The notes under the pieces: model-generated | Seen by the model: only the letters and a program-made list of their open reading frames with translations | Database searches by the model: none | Told to the model about the DNA's origin: nothing | Made by a program: the position numbers and the translations under genes | In this document: piece after piece, positions 12,618-24,449 of the stretch | Position numbering within the stretch: the stretch's first letter is position 1 | Layout: every line of letters begins with the position of its first letter | Assembly: GCA_009746045.1 (NCBI GenBank) | Contig: RPFO01001660.1 | Coordinates: 1-64,000 of the forward strand | Direction of reading: 5' to 3' | DNA: 64,000 nucleotides | Source: Mesostigma viride | Taxonomy: Eukaryota > Streptophyta > Mesostigmatophyceae > Mesostigmatales > Mesostigmataceae

Positions 12618-12625
12618 CTTTTATA
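12618..12625 (-). promoter_or_regulatory. TATA box of the DIRS-like element
   Basis: TATAAAAG in minus orientation, about 110 bases upstream of the gag-like ATG and just outside the coding region. This is a classical position for a promoter driving the element. Confidence 0.55.
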
Positions 12626-15600
12626 GCAACCACCTGTCCAGCCAACCCCTACCTGGGTGGCTGGGGTACAGGTGCCAGCACAAAAAATATTTTTTCTAAA
12701 ATTATTTTTTCTCTTTGTGCTATACGGCGTTGCATTCTCCGCTCAGCAGGTTAGTCATAGATAAAATGAGCATAGCTCACCAAATGACCTGGGTGATGGA
12801 GTGGAATGGTGTCTATCTAAATATTAACCTCTACTAGGCCACAGGCTTGCGGGCGCCCCCGCCCGTTCGAACTGCTATGGTTACCGAGTTTTTCCACACG
12901 CGTCTCCCCCACCTGGGAAGTTTGCATCCTTCTTAACCTCATGCCGGGTCGCTTTGTTAGTACGTCCAAGGAGACAACCAGCGCAGGCCAGAAATAAATC
13001 GGGAGAATCCGGACCTTGGTAGCTCGAGCCTGCCGTTATCTTTTCCGCGTTTTCGAGTCGTGCAGGATGATGAATATGAATGGAGATGGAAATGTGTACG
13101 TAGCCTTGTGCATTGAAAGTATGGCTGGCTTACGTGAAGAGCGTAAAGATATGGCTGTATGGAACATTTGGCGCTTTGCGTAAAGCCTCTTGGTGACATA
13201 TGGCTCCTACTAACTAGCAATGTCGACTGCTGTAACAACCAAAAGTGGTTTGTTGTTACATCCTGAGCTGTGTGAGAGTTTGGGACTTTATTCGAGGTCT
13301 TAGATAAGTATTGAGAAAGTTGTAAGGTTTCCCACGTGGGAGGTGTACCGGGACCTAAGCTTTGTCAGACGCCTTCATTGGTCGTGGCCTGATCCACGAA
13401 CCCTCATTGGTCGTGGCCTGATCCACGTGGGGTTGTTTGGTTGGTCTGTTCTGTTACACTATGGTGATCCTTTAGGACTCCAGTGCTTACAAAGATTCAG
13501 TGACTCTTCATCTGGATTCTGCCCGCTTGGCCTGTGCACTGTCCTGTTAAGTGTGGTGAAGGAATCTTACCTTGAGATCCTGTGACCTGATTGGTCCATT
13601 TCAGGCTAACACGTTGGAGCATGCTCGACATGCAGCAGGTTGATATCAGAACGTCTGGGTCGCCATTGTTGGACGTTCGTTGTGACCAATTTTATCATGC
13701 TAAGCTTTATTCGTCCGGCCGTCCCCAAAACTCTCTTGCTCATTGACCTTATTCAGTTCCGGCCACAGATGGTGTCAAGAATATTACTTGTCTAGTTGTA
13801 CGTCTCTGCAAGGGACGTGGTAACCAGTCCACAGCTGTGGAAAATTTGTCATCTCAACATTTCTCTGGCATACGTACGTGAAGTCTTCATTCTCAAGAAA
13901 GCAACCCAGGTAAATTAAGATCTTTCATATTGTTGATTATAATGCATGGATGATGTTGATGATCATTTTTTTGTCGTTACATTGGTACCGGAGGTCTCTA
14001 TCTTGGTGTTTCTGTTGAGGACAAGCCGCCGAATAGAATGTTGAATACATGTCTGTCATTCCGGAGAGGATGATGGCTCTGCGGAAAACTCCGAGCGAGA
14101 ACTTGAGTGCACATGACCCATCCTTATGTGACCGTCTCGCTCTTTCTGGCTTTTGTTGCGTCCAAGGCCATAATTCGTTCGACTTATATGGCAGTTTGGC
14201 GCAACAATGTTAAATAGCCGTAGTCTCATTGTTCGGCTATTTAGGCATATTCGTACAGCCGGTTCGTGCGGCGTTGTACTTGTTATTCAGTCGGTTCAGT
14301 AGTACTTGTGGTACTTTCGTACCTAGGTTCGATAATTATAGGTACTGGCATCCTTTGGTACTTTTGGTCCGTTGGCGATACAGGTGCGCAGCATGTGTGG
14401 GTGGTTCCGCTTATACGGCACTGTGGCCGCTTACGGCAGGTGCACAGCATGTCAATGTGCGTGGACCTAGTATAAGTCGTTTTGGGTCGTTCGGTCAATT
14501 CGTGTGAACCGTAGCGCCCTAGAGATCTCAGTTGACCATGCATGCGTCCAAGCAGTGCTGCATGGCACTGCTTGGCAACGCCGTGAACCGCCAAAGATAA
14601 TACATAATACATGTAGTGGGTGGGAACGTTCACCATTGTCACCCCCGGAATGAATGAAATGAATTGAGTTAATCTCTTTCTCTTTCCGGCTGGGTCACGC
14701 CCGCGGGTTTAGGAAATGCATGGTCCTGAATTCCTGTCGTAAAAGCTACATGTACCTCGGGAGGCATTTCGCCCAGCTTCCCACGAGGTTGCAACACCTC
14801 GGGCTTGAACCGGCCAGGGTCAACTGCGCCAGGTTAGGTTAGATCATTTAGTTGACTATGGTCCATACCAGTCATGGTATGGATCGGGGATTCCTTTCGG
14901 GGCTCAACCTGTTGGGACGTTGCCTTCCTTTATCGGCAATCAGCTGTATGTAATTGGGCAATCAGATAGTCATATCTTAGGAATGAATAAAGCGACCCCT
15001 GCTGTTCGTGTTAGTCATAGCACGAATCGAGGAGAGATCTTTCGGAATATATGTCAGGAGGTGATTCTACACTCGGCATAGATGTAAAACTGGACTCGGA
15101 GGAATCCACCTGAGTCGCAGAGGTAAATGAGCGCTGTTTATAAGTTTCTAAAACAATTGTAATGTCACATCGCAGACTTGCCACCTTGCGATTGTGCGTA
15201 TGTCGTGACCTATACTCTAGAGGTCATGACCCAGGTTCCTGCCAGGAACGGCCTTTTTTCACGAATTTAATTTTTTTTTAGGCAGTAGGTCGATTTTTAT
15301 TTGCCCCTGCCGAAGAGGAGTTATCGGTTCGGTAGTTATTGAATAGTCCGGCAATCGGCATCGAGAACCTACAGCGGGTCCTTACAACCCCCCTGAAGTC
15401 GACTTTTTAGTGGGGCGGGGTTGATGGCGAGCGTTCGAGGGAATATTCTCATCATCGGCGACCTCTTTTACTTCGGCAGCGTCCATGGGCACGACACCCG
15501 GCAGTCAGCTGGGGGAGTCAAAGACACAGGTATGCCCGGAGTAGGATTGTTCATTATGATAGAACGCTCCTTCGGCCAATGCTGCTGAAATTTTAGTTTT

Positions 15601-15821
15601 TCCTAGACTTGAATTTCTATCAGTATATATTATAAAAATATAATTACTTACAGCAGAGTGAAATCACTCTTGAAAACCAAAGCAAACGCCCAGCTATAAA
15701 CCTATATAGAGAGCCATGTCAAAGCTCTATACTAGGATAAGACCAATGGAAACGCCTAACGGGAGGAACCTAATAGCCCTGCTGCACCGCAAAATCAGCC
15801 CGCGTACGGTGGAGCATGATG
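12626..15821. other. Non-coding region
   Basis: No credible gene on either strand. It is lower in GC than its surroundings. Structure seen: a repeat of CATTGGTCGTGGCCTGATCC (13375 and 13404), a hairpin TGTAACAAC…GTTGTTACA near 13231-13260, a 10-bp perfect stem at 14548-14575, and a hairpin TCCATACC…GGTATGGA near 14865. The upstream side may include the untranslated leader of the DIRS-like element. Confidence 0.5.
14548..14575. repeat. Perfect 10-bp hairpin
   Basis: CCAAGCAGTG, an 8-base spacer, then CACTGCTTGG. No run of T follows on either side, and no gene adjoins it. Confidence 0.5.
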
Positions 15822-16539
15822 TCAGCCATGGCCCGAGTCAGCGCCGCCGACAAGCGCTGACGCCAATATGACGTCCAGGTCCGCGCCGACCATGGGGCCC
15901 GCTGGCCCGAGGTCCAGGTCCAGCCGGTCCTCCCGGAGCCGGCAACACTCCTTGAAGAAGGCGGAGGTCAGGGGCCCCATGGCCCCAAACTCCTCCAGGA
16001 CAAAGGGCACCACACGATGGTGCCCGACGTCGCCGTAGGCCAGGAGCTTGGCCCGCTCCGCCCGGTCCGCCGTGTAACCTGCCGTGAGGGAGGCCCCAGC
16101 CACGTGGCTAAGAGCCAAGGGCCGCGCCACCGAAACGTCAATAAGCAGATGCCGGCCACCCCGGCCCCTCAAAGTCCAGCACCACGATGTCAGGCCGGTG
16201 GTTGGGGGAATAGAAGGCAGCGCCATCCGCATCCTCGGACCGGATGTTCGCGTGGGGGAAAACCGACCGAACAATGGCGAGCACCACCGTCAGGAGGACA
16301 GTGTGCAAATACAAATACCAATTCTGATTCTGTTGGCCCCCCATGCATGCAGGCAAGGTAGTGAGTCCCTGTGGGATCCAGCGGCTGCGCCCACAGCTAC
16401 CACAAGGCCGCCCGGCCGGAACAAGAGGCTGCGGGGCAAATAGCTGGTGCCGGAGCGCCACCGAGTAGTGGCTGGGAGCTAAGGCGAATGGGGGGGCCAT
16501 GGGAAGAGCACGAAGGTACGCCGAGCCCACACTCCGCAA
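15822..16539 (-). pseudogene. C-terminal endonuclease-like tail of a non-LTR-type element
   Basis: Across three frames reads a Cys-pair and THYLACM segment, then HRPDIVVLDF, RHLLIDVSVARP, a G-x-TADRAERAK stretch and VVPFVLEEFGAMGP. The order (Cys/His knuckle, RPD, DV with following E/K residues, VPFVLE-FG) resembles the restriction-like endonuclease tail of site-specific non-LTR elements. No RT precedes it, so it is a fragment. Its upstream end nearly abuts the palindrome boundary at 16645. Confidence 0.45.
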
Positions 16540-16922
16540 GGAAAGCGAGAACAGCCACGCACGTCCCTCAGTGGGCGTTGAGGTCCGCGAAAAGAGCCAT
16601 CCAATCAGCCGTGTGCAGAATACCCGCGTAGGTTTTCTGGTGTTCTACAAAAACCCAAGGTGACCCCAGGGGTGGGCACCTGGGACACATGGATCCACGG
16701 GAAAATCATCACAGGTGGCCAGGGTGTGACAGTAGCCAGCATATCATCACATTCCCGTGGGGGTGCATGGACATGTGTGCAATCCATTCATTATTATTCA
16801 TAATAAAATCCAATTACACATTGTGATGCCATGAAATGACTCAATGATGCAAACAGTGTCCATTGCTTTATTCATTTATTCAAAAACAGCTGTCCTTCAT
16901 GAACTGTCAAGCCACCAAATGT

Positions 16923-17958
16923 CTACGTCTTCTTCTGGGCGGCCTGGGCGGCCATGCTCTCTGCGATTTGAGCGGGTGTGAACCCCATAGTCGCCATGTG
17001 GTTCAACATCCTTTGCAGGGTGTCTAGTCCAGCAGCAACTTGAGCGTCACTAGGGACAGGCTTGCTCCCTGAACCCTGCCCAGCTGCTTGCTTCTCCTGC
17101 CCAGCTGCTGGCTTCTCCTGCCCAGCTGCTGGCTTCTCCTGCCCAGCTGCTGGCTTCTCCCCTGGAGTGACAGGTGCAGGCTTCTCCTCCTCGCTGGCGG
17201 GTGCAGGCTTGTTTCCAGCACTGGGTGCAGGCTTCTCCTCAGCACCGGCTGCAGTCTTCTGGAAGGGACGGGGGTCTTCTTGATGGCGAATGACCTGTCT
17301 GCCGGGCTCGGCGTGATCTTTGTTAGCTTTACGCGTCGTCCCACCGGGGCGACTTCCTTGCCCTCTTGGAGGAGGGAGTGGATCCCTCCTCCTTCTTTAC
17401 CACAACCTCCCATTGCATGGGAGGGGCTTCCTCGCCCACATCGACCACCTCCTGTCCCTGGAGACACTCCTCCTGCCGGACGTGCTCACGCCATGAATCA
17501 CGCGCCATCTTGGCCGTCACCTTGTTGCCATTGCCGTTTCCAGGGCTCCCTCTGAAATTCTTGAGGAAATCGCGCATCCGCGCGTCATACTGAATATCGA
17601 TTTTAGACATAGGGAGCCATGCCTGTGTCGCATCTGAAAACATGGTCTTGACGTGAAGCGAGCCTGCTTCGAACTTGACTCCAGTAAACCTGTCGATTTT
17701 GCCATCGTCGAACTGCGTCTGAACACGCTCCTCCTCCTCGTCTTCCTCATCTGATGACGAGGAGGAGGAGACATGTCGGCATTTGCCGCCCCCCCTGGAT
17801 GGCCTTGCCCTAGTGTTTCTCTTCGAAATGTCGTCTACTGTCTCCTGGAGTATATCTCCTACAGCGTGAAATAAAGCGGCGATTGGCAGCCGCTTCGCCT
17901 GCCTCACGTTATCCTTCATAATATCGCTATCCTTCATCGCACCTGGGCTATCGTTCAT
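16923..17958 (-). pseudogene. Gene B, acidic/KPAAGQE-repeat protein (left arm, frameshifted)
   Basis: Starts MNDSPGAMKDSD at 17958. It has a helical N-terminus, a serine and acidic patch (SSSSSSDEEDEEEE, residues ~64-77), a GxxHVKTMF-like central region, and a lysine-rich basic patch. The C-terminal third has four EKPAAGQ repeats and the end segment MGFTPAQIAESMAAQAAQ, which looks UBA-like in length and spacing (weak). Two single-base deletions relative to the right arm, near 17349 and 17262, break the frame. The right arm keeps only the C-terminal half, fused to gene A. An AATAAA-type signal follows on the minus strand at about 16870. No function recognised. Confidence 0.6.
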
Positions 17959-18504
17959 TGTGTCACTTCTCTTCTCGTTGCTTGATTAATTAATTCATTG
18001 CACGCATGCACGCCGCCTTTGATTCATTTTGTATATGTTTACCACCCCCAAAATTCGATAATTTGCCAAGTGGGCCGCCAGCCACCCCCTTACAATTCGT
18101 TCCAAGTCCAGAATGTACATTATATACGATTCTGATGCGTGATACTGCATTCGTACGGTGCAAGTACCATATTCTGGCGTCGTACGGTGCAGTATAGGCG
18201 CGGCTCCGAATTCGGTGGTCCCGGACTTGAGAAAATTGCCTAAGTCCCAAACACTAAGGCGTATGGGCCTGCTACCTAAGTGCACAGGCCAAAGTACTTG
18301 TCCAAATTGTAATTAAATTATATATCCATGCAAGGCTTGATAAGCACATTGTTCGTGAATGTTTGCATGCAAGAAACTTTTATTATTTCAATAAAATCAT
18401 GAGTAAATATATGAAAATGCACAAGGTCCCACGGGACTTGCCCTATACTGACTACCATGCGTGCTAGTGTACATCACAAATGACAAAGTCCTAGGGACTT
18501 GTCT
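17959..18504. other. Intergenic region between genes B and A, left arm only
   Basis: About 545 bases with no credible gene. Minus-strand AATAAA signals near 18390-18400 suit gene A. TACGGTGCA is repeated near 18154 and 18183. The right arm lacks this whole segment. Confidence 0.5.
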
Positions 18505-19663
18505 TTAGTCCCCCTTCATGGAGCAGGGCCTCATGGAGGGGTTGGAGCCAGACGGGCCAGCTCGAAAACGCTGGGAGGGGTTGGCACCACGGAAGACCTT
18601 CTCCTTCTTCACGACTGGCTCCTCAGAGGTGGGGGGGGAGTCAGCAGGGCGCTTTCCCTTGAGGAAGTCGCTCTTGGGGACCTCCACAACGTCGTCATCG
18701 TCATCCTCCACCTCGATGACCTTGGGGGCCATCTTGGAAGGCGTGGTCTTCACCCTCCTGCAGGTGTTGCCCCTGAGGAACTTGGGCTCCTCCTCCTCCT
18801 CCTCTCCTCCTCCTCCTTGACCACAGCCTCCTGGGGCTGCTGCTCCTCCTCCTGCTCCTGCTCCTCCTCCTCCTCCTCCTCCTCGGGATCCCGCTTGAAC
18901 TGGTACCACGGGTCCTCCGCGTCGTCCAACGGCTCCTCGTCGTCCTCGTCCTTCTCAGACTCGAGGGCCCCCTCCTCAGCGTCAGACTCGTCCTGGATTT
19001 CCTGGAGGCGCCTGCGTGCCTCCTCCTGGATCGCCTTCCTCCTCTCGTCCCTGTCCGCCTTCCTCACTTGCCACTTGAGTGGCATGTTGTAGCGAGGGTC
19101 GGACTCGCAGGGGTCCACGGGCCTGGGGATGTTCGGAGCAGTGAAGACGTTCTCCTCCTTGGAGAAGAAGCAATTGACGCAGAGCTCGCGCTTCCAGTTG
19201 GCGTTGGGGAAGAAAGCCCACGGAGCGGTCTCATCCCCGCACTCTGGGCACTCGGGGGGAAAATCGGCTTGTGGTCGATCTCGTTGTTCTGCAAAGTGGG
19301 GCGGGCAGCACAAAAAATGACAAGGGGCAGTGCGTCTTGTTAGAATCCACAGGAGGAGTGCAAAAATGCAGCCAAAGTCAGCAAAAAACGCAAGGAAAAG
19401 AAGTTTACCTCGAGCATGTGCTCGCAGAGGATGCATTCCGTGTGGTAGCCACCGATATCCTCGGGGACCTTGCGAAACTTGTCAATGGGGAGCAAGGTAT
19501 TGCAACAAATGCAAATGGACAGCACTTCTGCGACTGGCTTGTTTTCCTTGTTCCTTTTTGCGAGAGCTGCGTCAAAAGCGTCGTGGAGCTTGTCTGTCAT
19601 ATCGTGGACTTTGACTCCATTGCCTGGGTAAGCACGGACTGGGAAACGCTTAGTGCGGGCCAT
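18505..19663 (-). CDS. Gene A, CxxC zinc protein with acidic tail (left arm)
   Basis: ATG at 19663 (MARTKRFPVRAYPGNG). Exon 1 (85 codons) has CICC and, 30 residues on, H-x3-C-x2-C. A 120-bp GT-AG intron follows (19289-19408). Exon 2 gives CPECGDE … ELCVNC, making two CxxC/CxxC zinc modules, then a charged helical segment, a long glutamate run and a C-terminal tail with EVEDDDDDVVEV and KK-rich patches. Two single-base frame breaks exist: six Cs after the acceptor (also in the right arm), and one in the glutamate-coding repeat near 18800. Likely a nuclear or regulatory protein; function unknown. Confidence 0.65.
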
Positions 19664-20395
19664 TGTGTTTTGGTGCTAAGGGGTTGGTTTTGCTGAGAGC
19701 TTTTTGGCTATGGCGGTTTGGCTTGCAGAATGCCCTTGGATGCAAAGGGGGAAGTGTTTTATACCTTCCCCGTGGATGACGCATGGGACTTGTGAAAAAT
19801 CCTGTGGTCGCCGCTGTGACAGGCTGGTAACGGCAAAACGGCCGTGGAAATCCACGCGGTGAAGGCCGCGGGCCGCGTGAATCCACGGGAAATCTGATAC
19901 GAAACCGCCTTTCCCGCGGCACGCCACGCTGGACTGGCATGTAACCGCCGTTTCCCGCGGCACTCCACGCTGGACAAGTTCAGAAAACCGCCGTTTCCCG
20001 CGTCACGCCACGCTGGACTGGCATGTAACCGCCGTTTCCCGCGGCACGCCACGCTGGACCGGCACGTAACGGCCGTTTCCCGCGGCACGCCACGCTAAAA
20101 TCGTGAAGTAACCGCCACGCCAACTTGTCAGTCCCGAGCCGCGGCACGAGAAAACGGAGATCCCGAGATCTTCCAGCGGATTTTTTGGCGTGATTCCATG
20201 TACGGCGTGCTGTCTCACGGGAAATCTCCTGCAAAACGCCTGTTCAGGCCAATCGCACGGTCACAAATCGCCCAAAAACTTTGAGGCGGAGAAGGGTCTT
20301 CGAAGTGTATATGTGCCCAACCACCACGCCTCCACGAGCACTCACCACTACACACCGCCATAGCCAAGAAAGCTCACTACATCTCTCAGAACACG
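19664..20395. promoter_or_regulatory. Divergent promoter with minisatellite (left arm)
   Basis: Shared upstream region of gene A (left) and the RING/TRAF gene (right). It carries five copies of a ~40-bp repeat (19905-20100; core CGTTTCCCGCGGCACGCCAC), TATA-like TTATACC on the gene A side at 19760, and GTATATG on the RING side at about 20306. The 9-mer GCCATAGCC lies 42 bases before gene A (19706-19714) and 30 before the RING gene (20357-20365). GAGATCTTCCAGCGGAT at about 20162 recurs at 50031. Confidence 0.6.
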
Positions 20396-21618
20396 ATGCC
20401 TAGGGCTGGATCCGCTTCTAACTCTCATGGTAGCCATGGCGTGAGGGGGGGAATGAGGCCTGTGCCTCGCCCATTTCCAAGGGAAGGAACTCGCGACAGG
20501 CCATACGACGCTGAGCAGGAGCAAGAGCCGGGTAATGTTCCTTTTCCTGTCTTTTTCCGTCTTTTCCCGTGGAGAGCTGTCGTTTGCAAGTGGTTTTGCC
20601 CCCAAAAGCTCACCCCTTGTGTGGTTTTCCGTGGCTTATAAATTTGTTTTTTTTTCAATGCTTGCGTTTTTTTTTTTTGCTTTTTTGTTTTGCTTGCAGA
20701 AGAAAGCCGTGACGCCAAACGGCTGAAGGAGATGCCTATGAGGCAGAAGGTCTCCACTCCCGCCGGCCTCCGCGAACGCTCTTGGCAGGAGAAATACGAA
20801 GGGCTGTCCTGCAACGTCAAAAACGCTGTCGTCATCAAGTTGCCGCAGTGCCCCTTCTGCCTGGCCCCCAGCAAGACGGGGAAGTACGCGAGGCTGGTCG
20901 CCCTCATCGACCATCCCCACATCCACGAGTGCAACTGCGTGATGTGCCCCGAGTGCGTGGAGAAGATGAAGGCGTTCCATCTCACCAAGCCGAACGGCAA
21001 GACCACGAACATGAAGTGCCCCATGTGCAGCTGCGAAGTCCTGACGCACTACCACAAGTTCTACCAGATGGACCACGCCCTCAACGAGCTGGTGGCCTCC
21101 CTCCCCTACGGCTTCTGCGACTACGGCTGCGGATGTTCCTTCACAGGGAGGACGTCGACGAGCACTTCGCCACCTGCGAGAAGAACCGCTTCGAGTGCGG
21201 TTTCTCCGTCGACATCAAGAGGCAGGACGGCTCCAAGTCCAAGACGGGCTGTTCTTACACTGGCAGGAAGGCGGACGTGGAGGCTCACATGAAGAGGTGC
21301 GCCTACTACCACGAGGCCTGCGCTGTGCTGGAGCTGAAGGAGAAGGCCAAGCAGGCAGATGCTGTCAAGGAGCGCCTGATGAAGGAAGGCCACGGCGCCA
21401 GGGATGACTTGAGGATGCTCCTCGGCTTCACGGCTGAGGAGATGGACGATGTAATGGAGCGGCTGGTGGTGAAGGAGCTGGACCGCGTGGGGCGGCTCCC
21501 GTGTGCCAGCTCGCTACCTGATGGAGGCCAGGCGTTCCCAACAGATAGCGAGATACAGAACGCCTCGTTCCCAGTCCTTGATGCGTCACAGGGCGCCCAG
21601 TCTGCAAGGATAGTGTAG
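20396..21618 (+). CDS. RING/TRAF-type zinc-finger protein (left arm)
   Basis: ATG at 20396 (MPRAGSASNS). Exon 1 of 45 codons, a 168-bp GT-AG intron (20532-20699) with a T-rich tract before GCAG, then exon 2 in phase 1. A RING-like region follows: CPFC, H-x-C-x-C, CPEC and CPMC (residues ~85-140). Next are two TRAF-like fingers, CDYGC…H-x3-C-x5-C and GCSYTGR…H-x3-C, and a charged helical C-terminus. One base appears to be missing between the fingers (near 21150, GGGAGGAC), in both arms; another shift near 21500 is possible. RING-TRAF proteins are typically ubiquitin ligases. This function is inferred from the domain pattern. Confidence 0.75.
20532..20699 (+). other. Spliceosomal intron of the RING/TRAF gene
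   Basis: GTAATG donor, long T-rich tract, GCTTGCAG acceptor. Splicing keeps the frame (phase 1) and joins EQEP to EESRD. The mirror copy is 23414-23581, also 168 bp. Confidence 0.8.
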
Positions 21619-22501
21619 GTGACAGATGCCAGCATAAGATGTGCATGTTTTCAGCACTAGGCAGTTGGAGATAGGATGCCAGCATAGGATGTAGATGTTT
21701 GCCAGAATTAGGCCAGTAGATATGCGAATGCCTGCATAACACAACGATGTTTTTTTAATGACTTGGAAAAGATGTGAATGTTCTGGCCCAAACGTAAAAA
21801 ATATCTAAGTGCCATAGTATATTTAAGTATCTGTAGTTAGGAACAGGCCACGTGGCAGCCACAAAGCCCGAGGGTAGCCAGCCGAATCTGTAGTACGAGA
21901 TCCGACGGTTACGGAACGGACGGGTACGGACGGGTACGGACGGGTACGGACGGGTACGGCCAGTACGGAACGGACGCGGCACGCGGAATCCCGTGGACCA
22001 CCACGAGGCCCCCGTGGGTCCCGGCGGTTTTTAGGTTCCAGGGTTAGTATTACGGGCGCCCGTAATACTAACCCTGGAACCTAAAAACCGCCGGGACCCA
22101 CGGGGGCCTCGTGGTGGTCCACGGGATTCCGCGTGCCGCGTCCGTTCCGTACTGGCCGTACCCGTCCGTACCCGTCCGTACCCGTCCGTACCCGTCCGTT
22201 CCGTAACCGTCGGATCTCGTACTACAGATTCGGCTGGCTACCCTCGGGCTTTGTGGCTGCCACGTGGCCTGTTCCTAACTACAGATACTTAAATATACTA
22301 TGGCACTTAGATATTTTTTACGTTTGGGCCAGAACATTCACATCTTTTCCAAGTCATTAAAAAAACATCGTTGTGTTATGCAGGCATTCGCATATCTACT
22401 GGCCTAATTCTGGCAAACATCTACATCCTATGCTGGCATCCTATCTCCAACTGCCTAGTGCTGAAAACATGCACATCTTATGCTGGCATCTGTCACCTAC
22501 A
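21619..22501. other. Centre of the palindrome
   Basis: No gene. It contains the 3' flanks of the two RING/TRAF copies, repeats of GCCAGCATA(G/A)GATGT, four tandem GGACGGGTAC units on each side (about 21917-21958 and mirror), and the junction TACGGGCGCCCGTA at 22051-22064. Sequence next to the axis includes TTCCAGGGTTAGTATT and its complement. There is no non-palindromic spacer. Confidence 0.85.
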
Positions 22502-23716
22502 CTATCCTTGCAGACTGGGCGCCCTGTGACGCATCAAGGACTGGGAACGAGGCGTTTGTATCTCGCTATCTGTTGGGAACGCCTGGCCTCCATCAGGTAG
22601 CGAGCTGGCACACGGGAGCCGCCCCACGCGGTCCAGCTCCTTCACCACCAGCCGCTCCATTACATCGTCCATCTCCTCAGCCGTGAAGCCGAGGAGCATC
22701 CTCAAGTCATCCCTGGCGCCGTGGCCTTCCTTCATCAGGCGCTCCTTGACAGCATCTGCCTGCTTGGCCTTCTCCTTCAGCTCCAGCACAGCGCAGGCCT
22801 CGTGGTAGTAGGCGCACCTCTTCATGTGAGCCTCCACGTCCGCCTTCCTGCCAGTGTAAGAACAGCCCGTCTTGGACTTGGAGCCGTCCTGCCTCTTGAT
22901 GTCGACGGAGAAACCGCACTCGAAGCGGTTCTTCTCGCAGGTGGCGAAGTGCTCGTCGACGTCCTCCCTGTGAAGGAACATCCGCAGCCGTAGTCGCAGA
23001 AGCCGTAGGGGAGGGAGGCCACCAGCTCGTTGAGGGCGTGGTCCATCTGGTAGAACTTGTGGTAGTGCGTCAGGACTTCGCAGCTGCACATGGGGCACTT
23101 CATGTTCGTGGTCTTGCCGTTCGGCTTGGTGAGATGGAACGCCTTCATCTTCTCCACGCACTCGGGGCACATCACGCAGTTGCACTCGTGGATGTGGGGA
23201 TGGTCGATGAGGGCGACCAGCCTCGCGTACTTCCCCGTCTTGCTGGGGGCCAGGCAGAAGGGGCACTGCGGCAACTTGATGACGACAGCGTTTTTGACGT
23301 TGCAGGACAGCCCTTCGTATTTCTCCTGCCAAGAGCGTTCGCGGAGCCGGCGGGAGTGGAGACCTTCTGCCTCATAGGCATCTCCTTCAGCCGTTTGGCG
23401 TCACGGCTTTCTTCTGCAAGCAAAACAAAAAAGCAAAAAAAAAAAACGCAAGCATTGAAAAAAAAACAAATTTATAAGCCACGGAAAACCACACAAGGGG
23501 TGAGCTTTTGGGGGCAAAACCACTTGCAAACGACAGCTCTCCACGGGAAAAGACGGAAAAAGACAGGAAAAGGAACATTACCCGGCTCTTGCTCCTGCTC
23601 AGCGTCGTATGGCCTGTCGCGAGTTCCTTCCCTTGGAAATGGGCGAGGCACAGGCCTCATTCCCCCCCTCACGCCATGGCTACCATGAGAGTTAGAAGCG
23701 ATCCAGCCCTAGGCAT
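22502..23716 (-). CDS. RING/TRAF-type zinc-finger protein (right arm copy)
   Basis: Mirror of the 20396 gene: start at 23716, intron 23414-23581, same RING and TRAF-type cysteine pattern and the same one-base shift between the TRAF fingers. Private differences: a missing C in exon 1 near 23700, a missing base near 23347 (GGAGCCGGCGGG against GGAGGCCGGC in the other arm), and an extra A near 22557. As written, exon 1 is out of frame, so this copy looks more damaged than the left one. Confidence 0.65.
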
Positions 23717-24449
23717 CGTGTTCTGAGAGATGTAGTGAGCTTTCTTGGCTATGGCGGTGTGTAGTGGTGAGTGCTCGTGGAGGCGTGGTGGTTGGGCACA
23801 TATACACTTCGAAGACCCTTCTCCGCCTCAAAGTTTTTGGGCGATTTGTGACCGTGCGATTGGCCTGAACAGGCGTTTTGCAGGAGATTTCCCGTGAGAC
23901 AGCACGCCGTACATGGAATCACGCCAAAAAAATCCGCTGGAAGATCTCGGGATCTCCGTTTTCTCGTGCCGCGGCTCGGGACTGACAAGTTGGCGTGGCG
24001 GTTACTTCACGATTTTAGCGTGGCGTGCCGCGGGAAACGGCCGTTACGTGCCGGTCCAGCGTGGCGTGCCGCGGGAAACGGCGGTTACATGCCAGGCCAG
24101 CGTGGCGTGACGCGGGAAACGGCGGTTTTCTGAACTTGTCCAGCGTGGAGTGCCGCGGGAAACGGCGGTTACATGCCAGTCCAGCGTGGCGTGACGCGGG
24201 AAAGGCGGTTTCGTATCAGATTTCCCGCGGATTCACGCGGCCCGCGGCCTTCACCGCGTGGATTTCCACGGCCGTTTTGCCGTTACCAGCCTGTCACAGC
24301 GGCGACCACAGGATTTTTCACAAGTCCCATGCGTCATCCACGGGGAAGGTATAAAACACTTCCCCCTTTGCATCCAAGGGCATTCTGCAAGCCAAACCGC
24401 CATAGCCAAAAAGCTCTCAGCAAAACCAACCCCTTAGCACCAAAACACA
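23717..24449. promoter_or_regulatory. Divergent promoter with minisatellite (right arm)
   Basis: Mirror of 19664-20395. It has the same ~40-bp repeats at about 24015-24210, GGTATAAAAC TATA box at about 24346 serving gene A-B, and GCCATAGCC at 24399-24407 (plus) and 23747-23755 (minus). Confidence 0.6.

Larger units (their letters stand above)
1..12625 (-). mobile_element. DIRS-like RT-RNase H retroelement, interrupted by copia element 1
   Basis: Minus-strand retroelement running from a TATA box near 12620 through a gag-like ORF, an RT and an RNase H, to beyond the left window edge. It is cut by copia element 1 between RT motifs A and B. Removing that element and one copy of its 5-bp target duplication (ACCGG) brings the two RT halves together in the same frame, which shows both pieces are one gene. 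RT and RNase H motifs (DSS…GRS, NPADKASR) resemble DIRS-type elements. A tyrosine recombinase, which would settle the class, is not recognisable in the window, so the class is inferred. Confidence 0.6.

Noticed and set aside
14229-14642. Overlapping short open frames
   Set aside because: No motif, start context or conservation; surrounded by non-coding DNA.
12626-15821. tRNA or rRNA genes
   Set aside because: No B-box with a matching acceptor stem, and no rRNA-like stretch was recognised here or elsewhere in the window.
22041-22075. Telomeric repeat at the axis
   Set aside because: GGGTTAG occurs once per arm; no tandem telomere array is present.
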